DNA of 44,987 bases from an uncultured Bacteroidales bacterium (GTDB lineage Bacteria > Bacteroidota > Bacteroidia > Bacteroidales > P3), in contig ONFR01000018.1 of the NCBI GenBank assembly GCA_900317125.1, forward strand, positions 1-44,987, in the 5' to 3' direction. Positions 1-8,201 of the stretch are shown piece after piece; positions within the stretch are counted from its first letter, which is position 1; each line of letters starts with the position of its first letter. The position numbers and the translations under genes were made by a program. A model generated the notes under the pieces. That model was not told the origin of the DNA and searched no databases. It saw only the letters and a program-made list of their open reading frames with translations.

Positions 1-133
1 AAAACGCATTTTTTTTATTCATAACCTTTGAACGCCGCAACGCTCTGATTGTTATATGTACTACAGCAATTTCAGCCTACTTTTTGTCCATTAACCCTTT
101 TATTCCCCTTTTTATGTGTGGGGTATATCGACG

Positions 134-157
134 TAATGGACAAAATTAATGGTCGAA
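134..157 (+). repeat. Left terminal inverted repeat of the IS
   Basis: These 24 bp, starting TAATGGACAAAATTAATGGT, are perfectly repeated in inverse orientation at 1287-1310. The ATG at 136-138 inside the repeat opens the transposase reading frame. Confidence 0.9.
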
Positions 158-1137
158 CCAACGCAGAAGCGTGATTTTATCGTTACTTTGACAAAGTCAA
201 AGGTCATGAACAAAAAAAATGCTTTTACTGTGGGAGCGACAAAGTCCAGAAATATGGACATGTGAATGGTGTGCAAAGATACCGTTGCTGGTGTTGTGGG
301 AAACAATTTCTTGGTGGCAAGCTCATAGATACAGCTACAATATGGCGAGAATATTCAGAGTTAAAACAGACATATGGGCAGTTGGCTGAGAAATACGGCT
401 GCTTGCCACGCACAATCAAACGAAAACTCGACGCATATATACCGCCCAAAGGCATGTCATCACCAGGGCGGGCTGTGGTGGTGATGGACAGCACATACTG
501 GGAACGCAAGCATGGAGTGATGCTTTTCAAGGATGCCCTTACTGGACGGGATTTGCTTTGGTATTTCGTGAAGTCCGAGACCAACGCCCTATATGCCCAA
601 GGCATAGCCGAATTGGAGGGTATGGGGTATGTGATACCGGCGGTGGTGTTTGATGGTCGGAAAGGTCTTCCGGCGATGTTCCCCGACAAGAAAGTGCAAC
701 TGTGCCAGTTCCATCAGCAGAAGACCGTGCGCAAGTATCTCACAAAGCATCCGAAGACGGAGGCCGCCATTGAACTGAAAGCGATTGTGGATATGCTCAC
801 CAATACCGACAAGGAGTCCTTCGTGGGGATGTTTGACGAATGGTGTGAGAAATGGGACGGCTACCTTAAGGAGAGGACAACCGATACCGAAACAGGCAAA
901 AGTCATTTCACCCACAATAGGTTGCGCAGCGCATACCTTAGCATCAAGCGGAACCTGCCGCTGCTGTTCACCTGGTACGACTACATCGAAATGGGGATCC
1001 CCAACACGACCAACCTCATCGACGGGCACTTCTCCCATCTCAAGCGGATGCTCCGCAATCACAACGGAATGACACGGGAACGTCGCGAGAAGCTCGTCAT
1101 TGGTTTTTTTGAGGCATCAAGAGGCAAATCCCAATAA
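136..1137 (+). pseudogene. IS256/MULE-like DDE transposase with N-terminal zinc ribbon, in-frame stop at codon 13
   Basis: The frame opens at ATG 136 inside the terminal repeat, meets TGA at 172-174 (codon 13), and then runs open to TAA at 1135-1137. Just after the stop comes a zinc ribbon (CFYCG, then RCWCCG), followed by a helix-turn-helix-like stretch (QLAEKYGCLPRTIKRKL). The DDE core follows: VVMDSTYW gives the first Asp, VVFDGRKG the second, and CQFHQ is the C-x2-H motif typical of IS256/MULE enzymes. In the terminal motif NTTNLIDGHFSHLK, an Asp stands where classical IS256 members have Glu. No ATG, GTG or TTG start occurs between the stop and GTG 262, and starting there would lose the zinc ribbon's first Cys pair. 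The copy is therefore probably inactive, unless the stop is read through or is a sequencing error. Confidence 0.82.
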
Positions 1138-1138
1138 C

Positions 1139-1166
1139 AAAAGGCCACCCCATAGGGCAGCCTTGT
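1139..1166 (-). terminator. Terminator of the antisense IS RNA
   Basis: The stem 1141-1151 / 1154-1164 forms a 10-bp hairpin followed on the minus strand by a short U run. Two positions pair as G-U wobbles on the minus strand but would be C-A mismatches on the plus strand, so the hairpin is built for the minus-strand transcript and not for the transposase mRNA. Confidence 0.7.
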
Positions 1167-1238
1167 CATTGGTGTTTTGCTCGTCGACTATTCCTTGAGG
1201 AGTTGCTCCCCAGCAGAGCTCCTCTCCGCTTCATCGAC
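1140..1238 (-). ncRNA. Structured small RNA in the IS, antisense side, unknown family
   Basis: This is a predicted transcript of about 100 nt with its own promoter (boxes at 1243-1250 and 1270-1272) and terminator (1139-1166). The fold, in plus coordinates, is an outer helix 1234-1239 with 1182-1187, a conserved internal loop (TGAAGC on one side, AGGAATAG on the other), a second helix 1219-1224 with 1197-1202, and an apical segment CTCTGCTGGGGAGCAA that can form a short CTC/GAG stem. A homologue at 44908-44987 has identical loops but different, still complementary helices, which strongly supports a selected RNA structure. It lies between the transposase stop and the right IS end and does not overlap the transposase start, so it does not look like a simple RNA-OUT type antisense regulator. 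Its role is unknown: a cofactor or guide for transposition, a regulator, or a structured spacer are all possible. Confidence 0.75.
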
Positions 1239-1242
1239 GGTG

Positions 1243-1272
1243 CAAAATTAAGAACTATTTTCCATATGGCAA
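1243..1272 (-). promoter_or_regulatory. Promoter of the antisense IS RNA
   Basis: On the minus strand, TTG (1272-1270) is followed after 19 nt by TAATTTTG (1250-1243). This matches the Bacteroidota -33/-7 consensus in sequence and spacing. Transcription should start near 1238. Confidence 0.75.
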
Positions 1273-1286
1273 AATTCCGGATGAAA

Positions 1287-1310
1287 TTCGACCATTAATT
1301 TTGTCCATTA
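1287..1310 (-). repeat. Right terminal inverted repeat of the IS
   Basis: A perfect inverse of 134-157. Confidence 0.9.
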
Positions 1311-1330
1311 GAGAGCATGTCCGCTAAAAA

Positions 1331-1350
1331 ACCATTAATTTTGTCCATTA
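1331..1350 (-). repeat. Outer second copy of the IS right-end repeat
   Basis: TAATGGACAAAATTAATGGT on the minus strand is identical to the outer 20 bp of the repeat at 1287-1310, separated by a unique 20-bp spacer (period 40). The related element at the other window end has the same arrangement. Confidence 0.85.
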
Positions 1351-1594
1351 CACCGAAAATTTCAAATCATACAATTGAATCAAGCAAAAGAAACCCCGGG
1401 AAGAAGTAATTCTACCAGCATCTTTAATCAGTATAAGAAATGTTAAGGTATTGAATATTATTTCTACAGTATCAGACCAGATTAACACAAGTTTTTTTGC
1501 ATAGGGCAAAAAGCAACCTCTTAAACGCTTTTAGCAAAGTTTCTTTGCTTGACGTTTAACTACAAAAGTATTTCCAATGTTACCGATACGGAGA
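1351..1594. other. Non-coding gap between IS and histidine kinase gene
   Basis: AT-rich, with no convincing reading frame. It lies downstream of the minus-strand kinase gene; I see no clear U-tract terminator in it. Confidence 0.5.
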
Positions 1595-3010
1595 TTACGG
1601 ATGACCTGCGATTTTGCGTAAAGTGAAAACAAAACGTACTCCACCATCCGCATTCTGAAATGCTGCAATCATTCCACCGTGGAGTTGAACGGCATTTTTC
1701 ACAATAGCGAGGCCAAGCCCCGTACCTCCGAGTTTCCTGCTTCGCCCTTTATCGACGCGGTAGAATCGCTCAAAAATACGCGACAGATGTTCCGAAGCAA
1801 TCCCTACGCCATTGTCGGAGAATGTGAACTGCCAACGGGTGTCTGCATCGGAATGCGTAAGGGTTATTGTGGTTCCATCGCCCGCATAGGAAATGGCATT
1901 GTCGGTGAGGTTGCGGAAGATGCTGTGGATAAGCGATGCGTCACCGTATGCCATGAGCGGAGAGGGCAATTTGTTGTCGAAATGCATGCGATGTTCTTTC
2001 AGATGCAAGGCAGAGTCGTTGACTATCTGCCCGACAATCTGTGAAATATCGACCTCTTCAAACTTGTAGGCCACCGACGCTTCGTCAATTTTGTTCAGGG
2101 TGGAAATGTCCTGTAAGACGGATGTCAGCCGCTGGGCTTGACTGAAGCATTGCACAAGAAATTGTTGCCGCATTTCATCGGAGATGTCGGGGTGCGTCAA
2201 AATCGTTTCCAGGTAACCTTGTATGCTTGCCACGGGCGTTTTCAATTCATGGGCGGCATTCTGCGTCAGTTCACGTTTCAGCTGATTCTGCTCTTCTTTC
2301 GTGGTCTGCAGTTTCTTGTATATCTTGACGATTCGTTCTGCTATTTCGCCAAGTTCATCGTTTGAAAACTCGGCCAACTCTTCAATTTCAAGACTTTCTC
2401 CCAAGGCGATTCGTTTTGCGAATGTCCGCAGTTTGTCAATACTGTTCCCTAATTTTTTGGTAAAGTGTGACAATATAAACGTCAGGACAATGAAAACTGC
2501 CAAAGCGAGCCAAATGTATTTCTTTTCCACCCGCAATGAATCTTTCAGGTCATGGTTATAGGGCAATGCGGAGCGGATAAAGATTCCAAGTTGAGGTATA
2601 TAGGTGGCGGAATAAAAGTACTCTTCTCCCATTGTGGTGCTGGTTCTTTCTATGTCCGACCCTTGCCCTTTATCTAAAGCCTCGCGTATTTCTTTTCGGC
2701 GAAGATGATTGTCCAATGTGCTGTAGTCCTGTATCCGATTGTCGTATAGCACCCGTCCGAGACTGTCAATGATTGTTACGCGCAAATTCTGTATTTCATG
2801 CCGATGGATATAACTTTCGACAATGCTGTCACTGATGCCGCCACTGCTGTATAGCGACTCACTCATACGCAGGTTGTAGTCTTGCAGCCGGATGTTCAGG
2901 CACTCTATCTTGAACTCTTTCTCCCGATAGTGCTGAAAAGCCATAAAGGAGAAAGCGAACAGACCGAATATCACCGTTATGCTGACCGACAGCTTCTTCC
3001 CGATAGACAT
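1595..3010 (-). CDS. Membrane sensor histidine kinase, PhoR-like
   Basis: A sensor kinase of 471 residues. It has one transmembrane helix near residues 7-25, an extracytoplasmic sensor of about 130 residues, a second helix near 165-185, and a HAMP-like linker. The dimerisation/phosphoacceptor box NAAHELKTPVASIQGY has its His near residue 254. The HATPase domain shows the N box (FRNLTDNAISYA), G1 (DNGVGIA), F box (IFERFYRVD) and G2 (GGTGLGLAIV). It starts 6 nt after the response regulator stop, so the two are co-transcribed. The neighbouring phosphate transporter suggests a Pho-type system; RprX of Bacteroides is a similar protein, so the signal is not settled. A two-component role is certain, the stimulus is inferred. 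Confidence 0.93.
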   Translation of the reverse strand: MSIGKKLSVSITVIFGLFAFSFMAFQHYREKEFKIECLNIRLQDYNLRMSESLYSSGGISDSIVESYIHRHEIQNLRVTIIDSLGRVLYDNRIQDYSTLDNHLRRKEIREALDKGQGSDIERTSTTMGEEYFYSATYIPQLGIFIRSALPYNHDLKDSLRVEKKYIWLALAVFIVLTFILSHFTKKLGNSIDKLRTFAKRIALGESLEIEELAEFSNDELGEIAERIVKIYKKLQTTKEEQNQLKRELTQNAAHELKTPVASIQGYLETILTHPDISDEMRQQFLVQCFSQAQRLTSVLQDISTLNKIDEASVAYKFEEVDISQIVGQIVNDSALHLKEHRMHFDNKLPSPLMAYGDASLIHSIFRNLTDNAISYAGDGTTITLTHSDADTRWQFTFSDNGVGIASEHLSRIFERFYRVDKGRSRKLGGTGLGLAIVKNAVQLHGGMIAAFQNADGGVRFVFTLRKIAGHP

Positions 3011-3016
3011 ATCGCC

Positions 3017-3709
3017 TCAGTCCTTGAAATAATAACCGTAGCCCATCTTTGTCCCGATACACGAAGAATAGGGCTCAATCTTTTTCCGTATCCTCAGGAT
3101 GTTCACGTCGACCGTCCGGTCCATCACCGTGGCATCGTTGGGCCAGATGCGGTCAATCAACTCTTGCCGGGAGAGCACACGTCCACGAACCGACAGCAGC
3201 AGGGCCAGCAGTTCGAACTCGGTCCTTGTGAATGGGACTTCCACTCCGTCGACGTGTACCTTCTTTTGGCTGGTGTTTAGCACAATGCCCTCATATTGCA
3301 GGGTGTCCTTCGCCGGTTTTTCTTTGCGGTCCGACCTGGTTAAAACAACCTTGACCCTAGCCAACAGTTCCAGTATCCTGAACGGTTTTGAGATATAATC
3401 GTCGGCACCAAGTCCGAAACCGTGCAAGATGTCTTGCTCCGAATCTTTTGCCGTCAGGAAGATAATAGGGATGTCTGATGTTTTCTCGTTGTTTTTCAAC
3501 GCACTTGCCAGTTCGAAGCCCGACATTCCGTCCATCATCACATCGAGTAGCAAGAGGTTGAAATCGGGAATGTTGTTTTGCAGGGCTTCTTCTGCGGATG
3601 TTGCCACCGCAACGGAATAGCCTTCTTTCTCTAAATTATATTGCAGTATCTGACAGATGTCGATTTCGTCGTCAACAACAAGAATGTTGTATGTGCGGTT
3701 TTTTATCAT
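3017..3709 (-). CDS. OmpR/PhoB-family response regulator
   Basis: A 230-residue regulator. The N-terminal receiver domain has the acidic pair VDDE, the phosphoacceptor Asp in LLLDVMMDG (about residue 57), a Thr in FLTAK and a Lys in YISKPF. The C-terminal winged-helix DNA-binding domain (about 135-230) includes TRTEFELLALLLSVRGRVLSRQELIDRIW and a VDVNILRIRKKI recognition helix. It lies directly upstream of the kinase gene and 56 nt downstream of the PiT transporter gene on the same strand. I see no TAnnTTTG box in that gap, so it may be transcribed from the transporter promoter. It is probably a PhoB-like regulator of the adjoining transporter and porin; an RprY-like role is the alternative. 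Confidence 0.93.
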   Translation of the reverse strand: MIKNRTYNILVVDDEIDICQILQYNLEKEGYSVAVATSAEEALQNNIPDFNLLLLDVMMDGMSGFELASALKNNEKTSDIPIIFLTAKDSEQDILHGFGLGADDYISKPFRILELLARVKVVLTRSDRKEKPAKDTLQYEGIVLNTSQKKVHVDGVEVPFTRTEFELLALLLSVRGRVLSRQELIDRIWPNDATVMDRTVDVNILRIRKKIEPYSSCIGTKMGYGYYFKD

Positions 3710-3765
3710 GCTGTAAATTATTAGAAATAAAACGGAATGAACTGTTTTTATTGTGTTGTGTTTGG

Positions 3766-6018
3766 TTAAAAATGCTTATTCTCTGCGAGCATCTTGCGTG
3801 CGGCTTTCAGTTGGTGGCGCATGATGTTGAGGAGTTCCTGGCTCTCCTGAAGGATGTTCAGGTAGATGAGCGATGTCTTGTAGTCGGCTGTGCCTGTCCG
3901 CCTCTGCATACGGTCGATGTGTGTCTTGCGCAGGGCCGAGAGCTCTTTTTTGCAGAGTTCGGCCTCCTCGAGCACTCTTTTTTCGTGGTCAAAACAGCAA
4001 GTGGTGAGCATCTCGCAAGTCTCGTCCATCAGATTGCCGATGCGGTTGCGGATGGGGCGGAACTCTTCCATAAAGGCCGCAGGTACGGGGTTGAAGTTGT
4101 TGTCGATATGCTCCTTTATCGGCTCGAGCAGCCGCTTCAGGCAGTAGATGAACTGCTGGTTGCTGTTGGCGCCAAGATGGAACCAGGTGTTGTGTTCCAG
4201 CGCGATGTCCTCGGGAATGCGGTGCAAGGCGACAAACTCGCGGTGGCGCACCTTTTTCAGCTCTTCCTGTTTGTCTTTCAGCAGCAGTTGCGTGGCGCGC
4301 AACCCTTTAAGGTTCTCCGTCGTCAGACCGTCGAGGATGCGGTTGTATTGTTCGGAGGTGAAACGGCAGGTGTCGCTCTGCGTGTGGCTGATATGTTTTT
4401 TTAGCAGGTCCCACACAATCTCTGCGTCGTGGCTGTGCATAATGGAAGCGAGAAGCGCGTCCTTGTCCTCCAGTTTTTTCTTGCGGTAGGTGATGTTGCC
4501 CTTCACCACGATGAATGCCGCCAAAATCATCAAGGCAAACATAGCGATGAAGCCACCAAAATAGAACAGCAGGCAGACCAGGGCGCACGAGACAAAGGCA
4601 ATGCCGGCCGTGAGGAACCAACCGCCGATGACGCTGAGGACTCCCGTGACGCGGAACACAGCGCTGTCGCGTCCCCAAGCGCCGTCGGCAAGACTTGTTC
4701 CCATAGCCACCATAAAGGTTACGTAGGTGGTGGAGAGCGGCAGTTTGTAGTTGGTGCCGATGACTATCAATACCGATGCCAGCACCAGGTTGACCGATGC
4801 CCGCACCATATCGAACGATGCGCCGCCCGGCATTTCGGCATTCTCGGTGTCGAAACGCTGCCGTATGGCCCGGCGAAGCCAACGTGGAGTGATGCTCGAA
4901 ACGGCTGTCTTGGCCGCTTGCGCCGAACGCACTATGGTACGCGCTGCCTGGCTGGAGCCGAACATCTCGTCGCTCTCGTCCTGTCGGCCCAGGCCCACCT
5001 CGGTCTTCACCACATTCTGGGCCTTCTTCGATGTGGCCAGCGCCACAATCATTATCACCCCGGCGATGGCCAGATAGCCAAAGGGCGATTTCTCGGATTC
5101 CATCAGGGCGTTCATCATAAATGTGTCGGGGTCGGTGGCTCCGTGCTGCATCCAGTCTTGGAATGAGGACAAACCGGCGAGAGGCACACCGACAAAGTTC
5201 ACCAGGTCGTTGCTTGCAAAAGCCATCGCCAAAGCAAAAGTCCCGAAAAGAACGACAATGCGGAAGATGTTCACCCTCACGATGACAAGAAAAAGCGAAA
5301 TGAATGTCGTCACACAAAATATGCAGAACAAAAGCATCCCCGTGTTTTGGGCAATCCACGCCTTGGTTTCGTCTCCGATAAGGGGAGTGCCGGCAAGTCC
5401 CTTGATGAAAATGAAATAAATGAGTATGGTGAAGGCGATGCCTCCAAAGAAAGCCTCGGCGTAAGGATGCCGATGGGGGCGGAAGGTGAAGATGAGACGG
5501 GAAATCCACTGAACCACGGCACCCGTAACAAAGGCAAGGGCGACGCTAACGAAAATGGCGATTATGACGGACAACGCCTTGCTGGAATTGAGAAGATCGG
5601 ACATTTCCAGACTGCCGTCGGTTGACATCTTAAGGAGTGCCAAAACGAATGTGCCGCCCAAAAGCTCGAACACCAACGACACGGTGGTGGATGTAGGCAT
5701 TCCACGTGAGTTGAACACATCAAGGACAATCACATCCGTTACCATTACGGCTAGGAAGAGCATCATCACCTCGTTGAAAGAGTAGTAGGCCGGTTGCATG
5801 ATGCCGTGCCGCGCCACATCCATCATTCCCGCCGACAGCAGGGCTCCAGCAATGATTCCCACCGAGGCAACGATGAGAACGGTGCGGAACCGCGCCACCT
5901 TGGCCCCGATGGCCGAATTCATAAAATTGACGGCGTCGTTGCTGACCCCGACAAACAAATCCACCACTGCCAGCACCAGCAGAAATACAATAATAATCAG
6001 ATAACAAGTTGTTTCCAT
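3766..6018 (-). CDS. PiT-family inorganic phosphate transporter with C-terminal PhoU-like domain
   Basis: An inner-membrane phosphate permease of 750 residues. The two signature repeats of the PiT family are visible: VGVSNDAVNFMNSAIG near residue 24 with MPTSTTVSLVFEL after it, and FASNDLVNFVG near 270 with LPLSTTYVTFMVAMGTSLADGAW near 425. About ten or more hydrophobic helices cover residues 1-510. The last 230 residues are soluble and helical (MHSHDAEIVWDLLKKHISH onward), resembling the PhoU/DUF47 proteins that usually partner PiT permeases, here fused in one chain as is common in Bacteroidota. It is divergent from the porin gene and followed by the two-component genes, giving a compact phosphate locus. 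Confidence 0.92.
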   Translation of the reverse strand: METTCYLIIIVFLLVLAVVDLFVGVSNDAVNFMNSAIGAKVARFRTVLIVASVGIIAGALLSAGMMDVARHGIMQPAYYSFNEVMMLFLAVMVTDVIVLDVFNSRGMPTSTTVSLVFELLGGTFVLALLKMSTDGSLEMSDLLNSSKALSVIIAIFVSVALAFVTGAVVQWISRLIFTFRPHRHPYAEAFFGGIAFTILIYFIFIKGLAGTPLIGDETKAWIAQNTGMLLFCIFCVTTFISLFLVIVRVNIFRIVVLFGTFALAMAFASNDLVNFVGVPLAGLSSFQDWMQHGATDPDTFMMNALMESEKSPFGYLAIAGVIMIVALATSKKAQNVVKTEVGLGRQDESDEMFGSSQAARTIVRSAQAAKTAVSSITPRWLRRAIRQRFDTENAEMPGGASFDMVRASVNLVLASVLIVIGTNYKLPLSTTYVTFMVAMGTSLADGAWGRDSAVFRVTGVLSVIGGWFLTAGIAFVSCALVCLLFYFGGFIAMFALMILAAFIVVKGNITYRKKKLEDKDALLASIMHSHDAEIVWDLLKKHISHTQSDTCRFTSEQYNRILDGLTTENLKGLRATQLLLKDKQEELKKVRHREFVALHRIPEDIALEHNTWFHLGANSNQQFIYCLKRLLEPIKEHIDNNFNPVPAAFMEEFRPIRNRIGNLMDETCEMLTTCCFDHEKRVLEEAELCKKELSALRKTHIDRMQRRTGTADYKTSLIYLNILQESQELLNIMRHQLKAARKMLAENKHF

Positions 6019-6044
6019 TTTCCTTAATGTTTTTTTTTCAACCG

Positions 6045-6052
6045 CAAAAATA
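6045..6052 (-). promoter_or_regulatory. -7 box for the PiT/two-component operon
   Basis: TATTTTTG on the minus strand, 27 bp upstream of the PiT start. A -33 TTG at the normal distance is missing; instead TTTTCAT-like sequence lies upstream, which fits an activator-dependent promoter. Confidence 0.5.
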
Positions 6053-6108
6053 GATGGCCAATATTACAAAGCCGTTAAGATGAAATGAAAAGATTGTTAC
6101 AAGACGGA

Positions 6109-6155
6109 TTTTCATAAAAATGACATATCATTGTAATACCGACAATCTATTTTTG
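6109..6155 (+). promoter_or_regulatory. Porin promoter with Pho-box-like element
   Basis: TATTTTTG at 6148-6155 is a good -7 box but has no -33 TTG at 19-21 nt. In its place, 6109-6126 reads TTTTCATAAAAATGACAT, which resembles the two half-sites of the E. coli Pho box (about 14 of 18 positions by eye). This suggests activation by the neighbouring response regulator; it is inference from one site. Confidence 0.4.
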
Positions 6156-6180
6156 CAGCATAATTATAAGATATGGTATT

Positions 6181-7161
6181 ATGAATAAAATGATGATTTT
6201 ATTAACGTTAGCAACAACCATAAGCGGTGTCGCACAAGAAAAAAATGCCGAAAAGGACGAGCCGAAAGGCAGAATGATTATGGAAGTGTTCGGAAACTTC
6301 CACACGGGCTTCGGCTTGGAAAGCGTAGACAGGGGTTTTGAGTTGGAGCGGTGCTATCTGGGTTATGAGTACAAAATCAGCAACGGTCTGTCATTTAAGG
6401 GTGTGCTGGATGTCGGCAAATCGGCGGATGTGGATGATTACCATCATATCGCCTACCTGAAAAACGCAATGGTCTCGTGGAAGACGGGCAGCCTGACGCT
6501 GAGCGGTGGCCTTATCTCGACCACACAGTTCCATTTTCAAGAGAAGTTTTGGGGCTGCCGCTACATCAGGAAGTCATTTCAGGATGAATACAAGTTTGGC
6601 AGCAGTGCCGATTTGGGAATTTCGGTCACCTATAGACTTGCCGACTGGCTCTGCGCCGACGCAATTATTGTAAACGGTGAAGGATATAAGAAGATTCAAA
6701 AGAACAATGGTTTGAACTACGGTTTAGGCGTGACGTTCACTCCGGTCAAAGGTTTTCATATTCGCTTGTATGGAGGATTGAACGAAAGCGGAGAATCAGG
6801 GAAAAAGAACACTGCCAACATCGCCGCCTTTGTGGGCTACCGCCACGAAAAGTTTGCCGTCGGTGCCGAATACAACTATATGACAAACACATCTGGCGTG
6901 ACAGATGCCGACCAAAGCGGATACTCCGTGTTTGCTACGGTAAACCTATCCAAAGGCATATCCTTATTTGGGCGATTCGATGACTTCTATTCCCAAAACG
7001 GTTGGAATAGTGCGGAAGATGAACCAGTAGTAATATTTGGTGCTCAATTCATAATTGGTAAATGTGTGAAGCTCGCTCCCAATTTCAGAGTGTCTATACC
7101 GAAAGCCAATGGAACGGAAATTGAGTACACCACCTATTTGAATTGCCAATTCGGCTTTTAG
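6181..7161 (+). CDS. Outer-membrane porin, OprP/phosphate-porin-like beta barrel
   Basis: This 326-residue protein has a short signal peptide (MNKMMILLTLATTISGVAQ) followed by alternating hydrophobic and polar strands with aromatic girdles. The N-terminal motif FGNFHTGFGLESVDRGFELERCYLGYEY and the following GLSFKGVLDVGKSAD resemble Bacteroidota porins of the phosphate-selective type. The final residues YLNCQFGF give the usual C-terminal Phe of a beta-barrel protein. It is divergent from the PiT operon, so it likely brings phosphate across the outer membrane for the permease. The barrel assignment is good; the substrate is inferred from context. Confidence 0.8.
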   Translation: MNKMMILLTLATTISGVAQEKNAEKDEPKGRMIMEVFGNFHTGFGLESVDRGFELERCYLGYEYKISNGLSFKGVLDVGKSADVDDYHHIAYLKNAMVSWKTGSLTLSGGLISTTQFHFQEKFWGCRYIRKSFQDEYKFGSSADLGISVTYRLADWLCADAIIVNGEGYKKIQKNNGLNYGLGVTFTPVKGFHIRLYGGLNESGESGKKNTANIAAFVGYRHEKFAVGAEYNYMTNTSGVTDADQSGYSVFATVNLSKGISLFGRFDDFYSQNGWNSAEDEPVVIFGAQFIIGKCVKLAPNFRVSIPKANGTEIEYTTYLNCQFGF

Positions 7162-7736
7162 TTAGGGATGAAGATTCTTGACAACCATAAATGACCGTCC
7201 ACATGACGAAGCGAGAGGTTGATGCCTCGGGCACCGGACAACGGTTTTGGGGCTGCAATGATATTCGCTCATCAAGCTCGCGGGGCACACCAGCAGCATA
7301 CAAAACAAAAGGATGGAGATTGGTTGTCGTGGCTTTTTTATTCTCCGCTGCGCTATCGAAACGGCCACTGGCAGTTTCTTCACATATATGACGATGGGTT
7401 TAATGGGCGGAATAGGCTGAATGGCGGGATGGGGCGGATGGGGATGGCGGCGGCAAGAATGCCGCCGGGATGCACGAAAAACGGAATGGGGAAGTCTTGA
7501 TGGTCTTTTACGGTTATGTATTTGATTTTCAGTGTATTTTGTGTAAAACGGGTAAAATGCTGGCTCTGTGACGGTTATGTCGGTTTCAAAGAAGGCACAT
7601 AGAACCCACATAGAAGGGGCGTAGAAGGGAGGGGCATTGGAATTGAAAATTGAAAGTTGAAAATTTTTCGCTTGATTAAATTTGATTCAGCGGTGCTCAA
7701 GGCCTGCAAAATGACTATTAGACCAATAATTATTCA
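7162..7736. other. Non-coding stretch downstream of porin gene
   Basis: About 575 bases without a convincing gene. Short frames exist on both strands but have no recognisable domain and no promoter or start context. The GC content is uneven, with a G-rich run near 7400-7470. Confidence 0.5.
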
Positions 7737-8061
7737 ACCCAAATCGGTCATTAGCCGACTTATCAATCGGGATAACCACACTCAGCTGACGGCTTGCACG
7801 ACCCACTTGGGCCGTTCAATCTTGGCTCGATGTTGCCTGCTTCTCGGCTTGTTTCCCGTTATCATATCGAGTAACGAAGCTATAACGATACTATAACAAT
7901 GCAGGATTGAACGGCCCCTCTCCGTAGCGAGGGGGGATCGTTGCCGCTCCATAGCGCAGGACGGGTAGGCTGAACAAGGTACGGGGCAGGGCTAATCCCC
8001 ATGCGTTGCACGATTCGACAATTACTACGGAGTTTCCGGTTTCCTAATGACCGATTTGGGT
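7737..8061. repeat. 325-bp non-coding element with 18-bp terminal inverted repeats (MITE-like)
   Basis: ACCCAAATCGGTCATTAG at 7737-7754 is perfectly inverted at 8044-8061. A second perfect 13-bp inverted repeat (GGGCCGTTCAATC) lies inside at 7809-7821 and 7905-7917. There is no gene within. The right ~85 bp is homologous to 35579-35660. I see no target duplication next to the ends. Confidence 0.65.
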
Positions 8062-8201
8062 GAAAAAAGGGATTGAACTTGGAAAAATAGCGGTGACTCG
8101 GCAGAATTAATTTGAAAAAAAGGCAGTGACATAAACGAGTGATAATAAATGTAATGAAGAAAATATTAAAAAAAATAGTGTTGGAATGAAAAAAAGGTTG
8201 T

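Larger units (their letters stand above)
134..1310 (+). mobile_element. Insertion sequence with IS256/MULE-like zinc-ribbon transposase
   Basis: The element is bounded by a perfect 24-bp inverted repeat (134-157 and 1287-1310). It holds one transposase reading frame on the plus strand and a small antisense RNA gene between the transposase stop and the right end. The transposase ATG (136) lies inside the left repeat. A second, 20-bp copy of the right repeat follows at 1331-1350, exactly 40 bp further out, so the functional end may extend to 1350. A 12-bp piece of the same repeat (TTTTGTCCATTA) lies at 82-93, outside the left end. I see no obvious 8-9 bp target duplication at either candidate boundary. 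The family assignment rests on the transposase; the exact group is uncertain. Confidence 0.85.
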
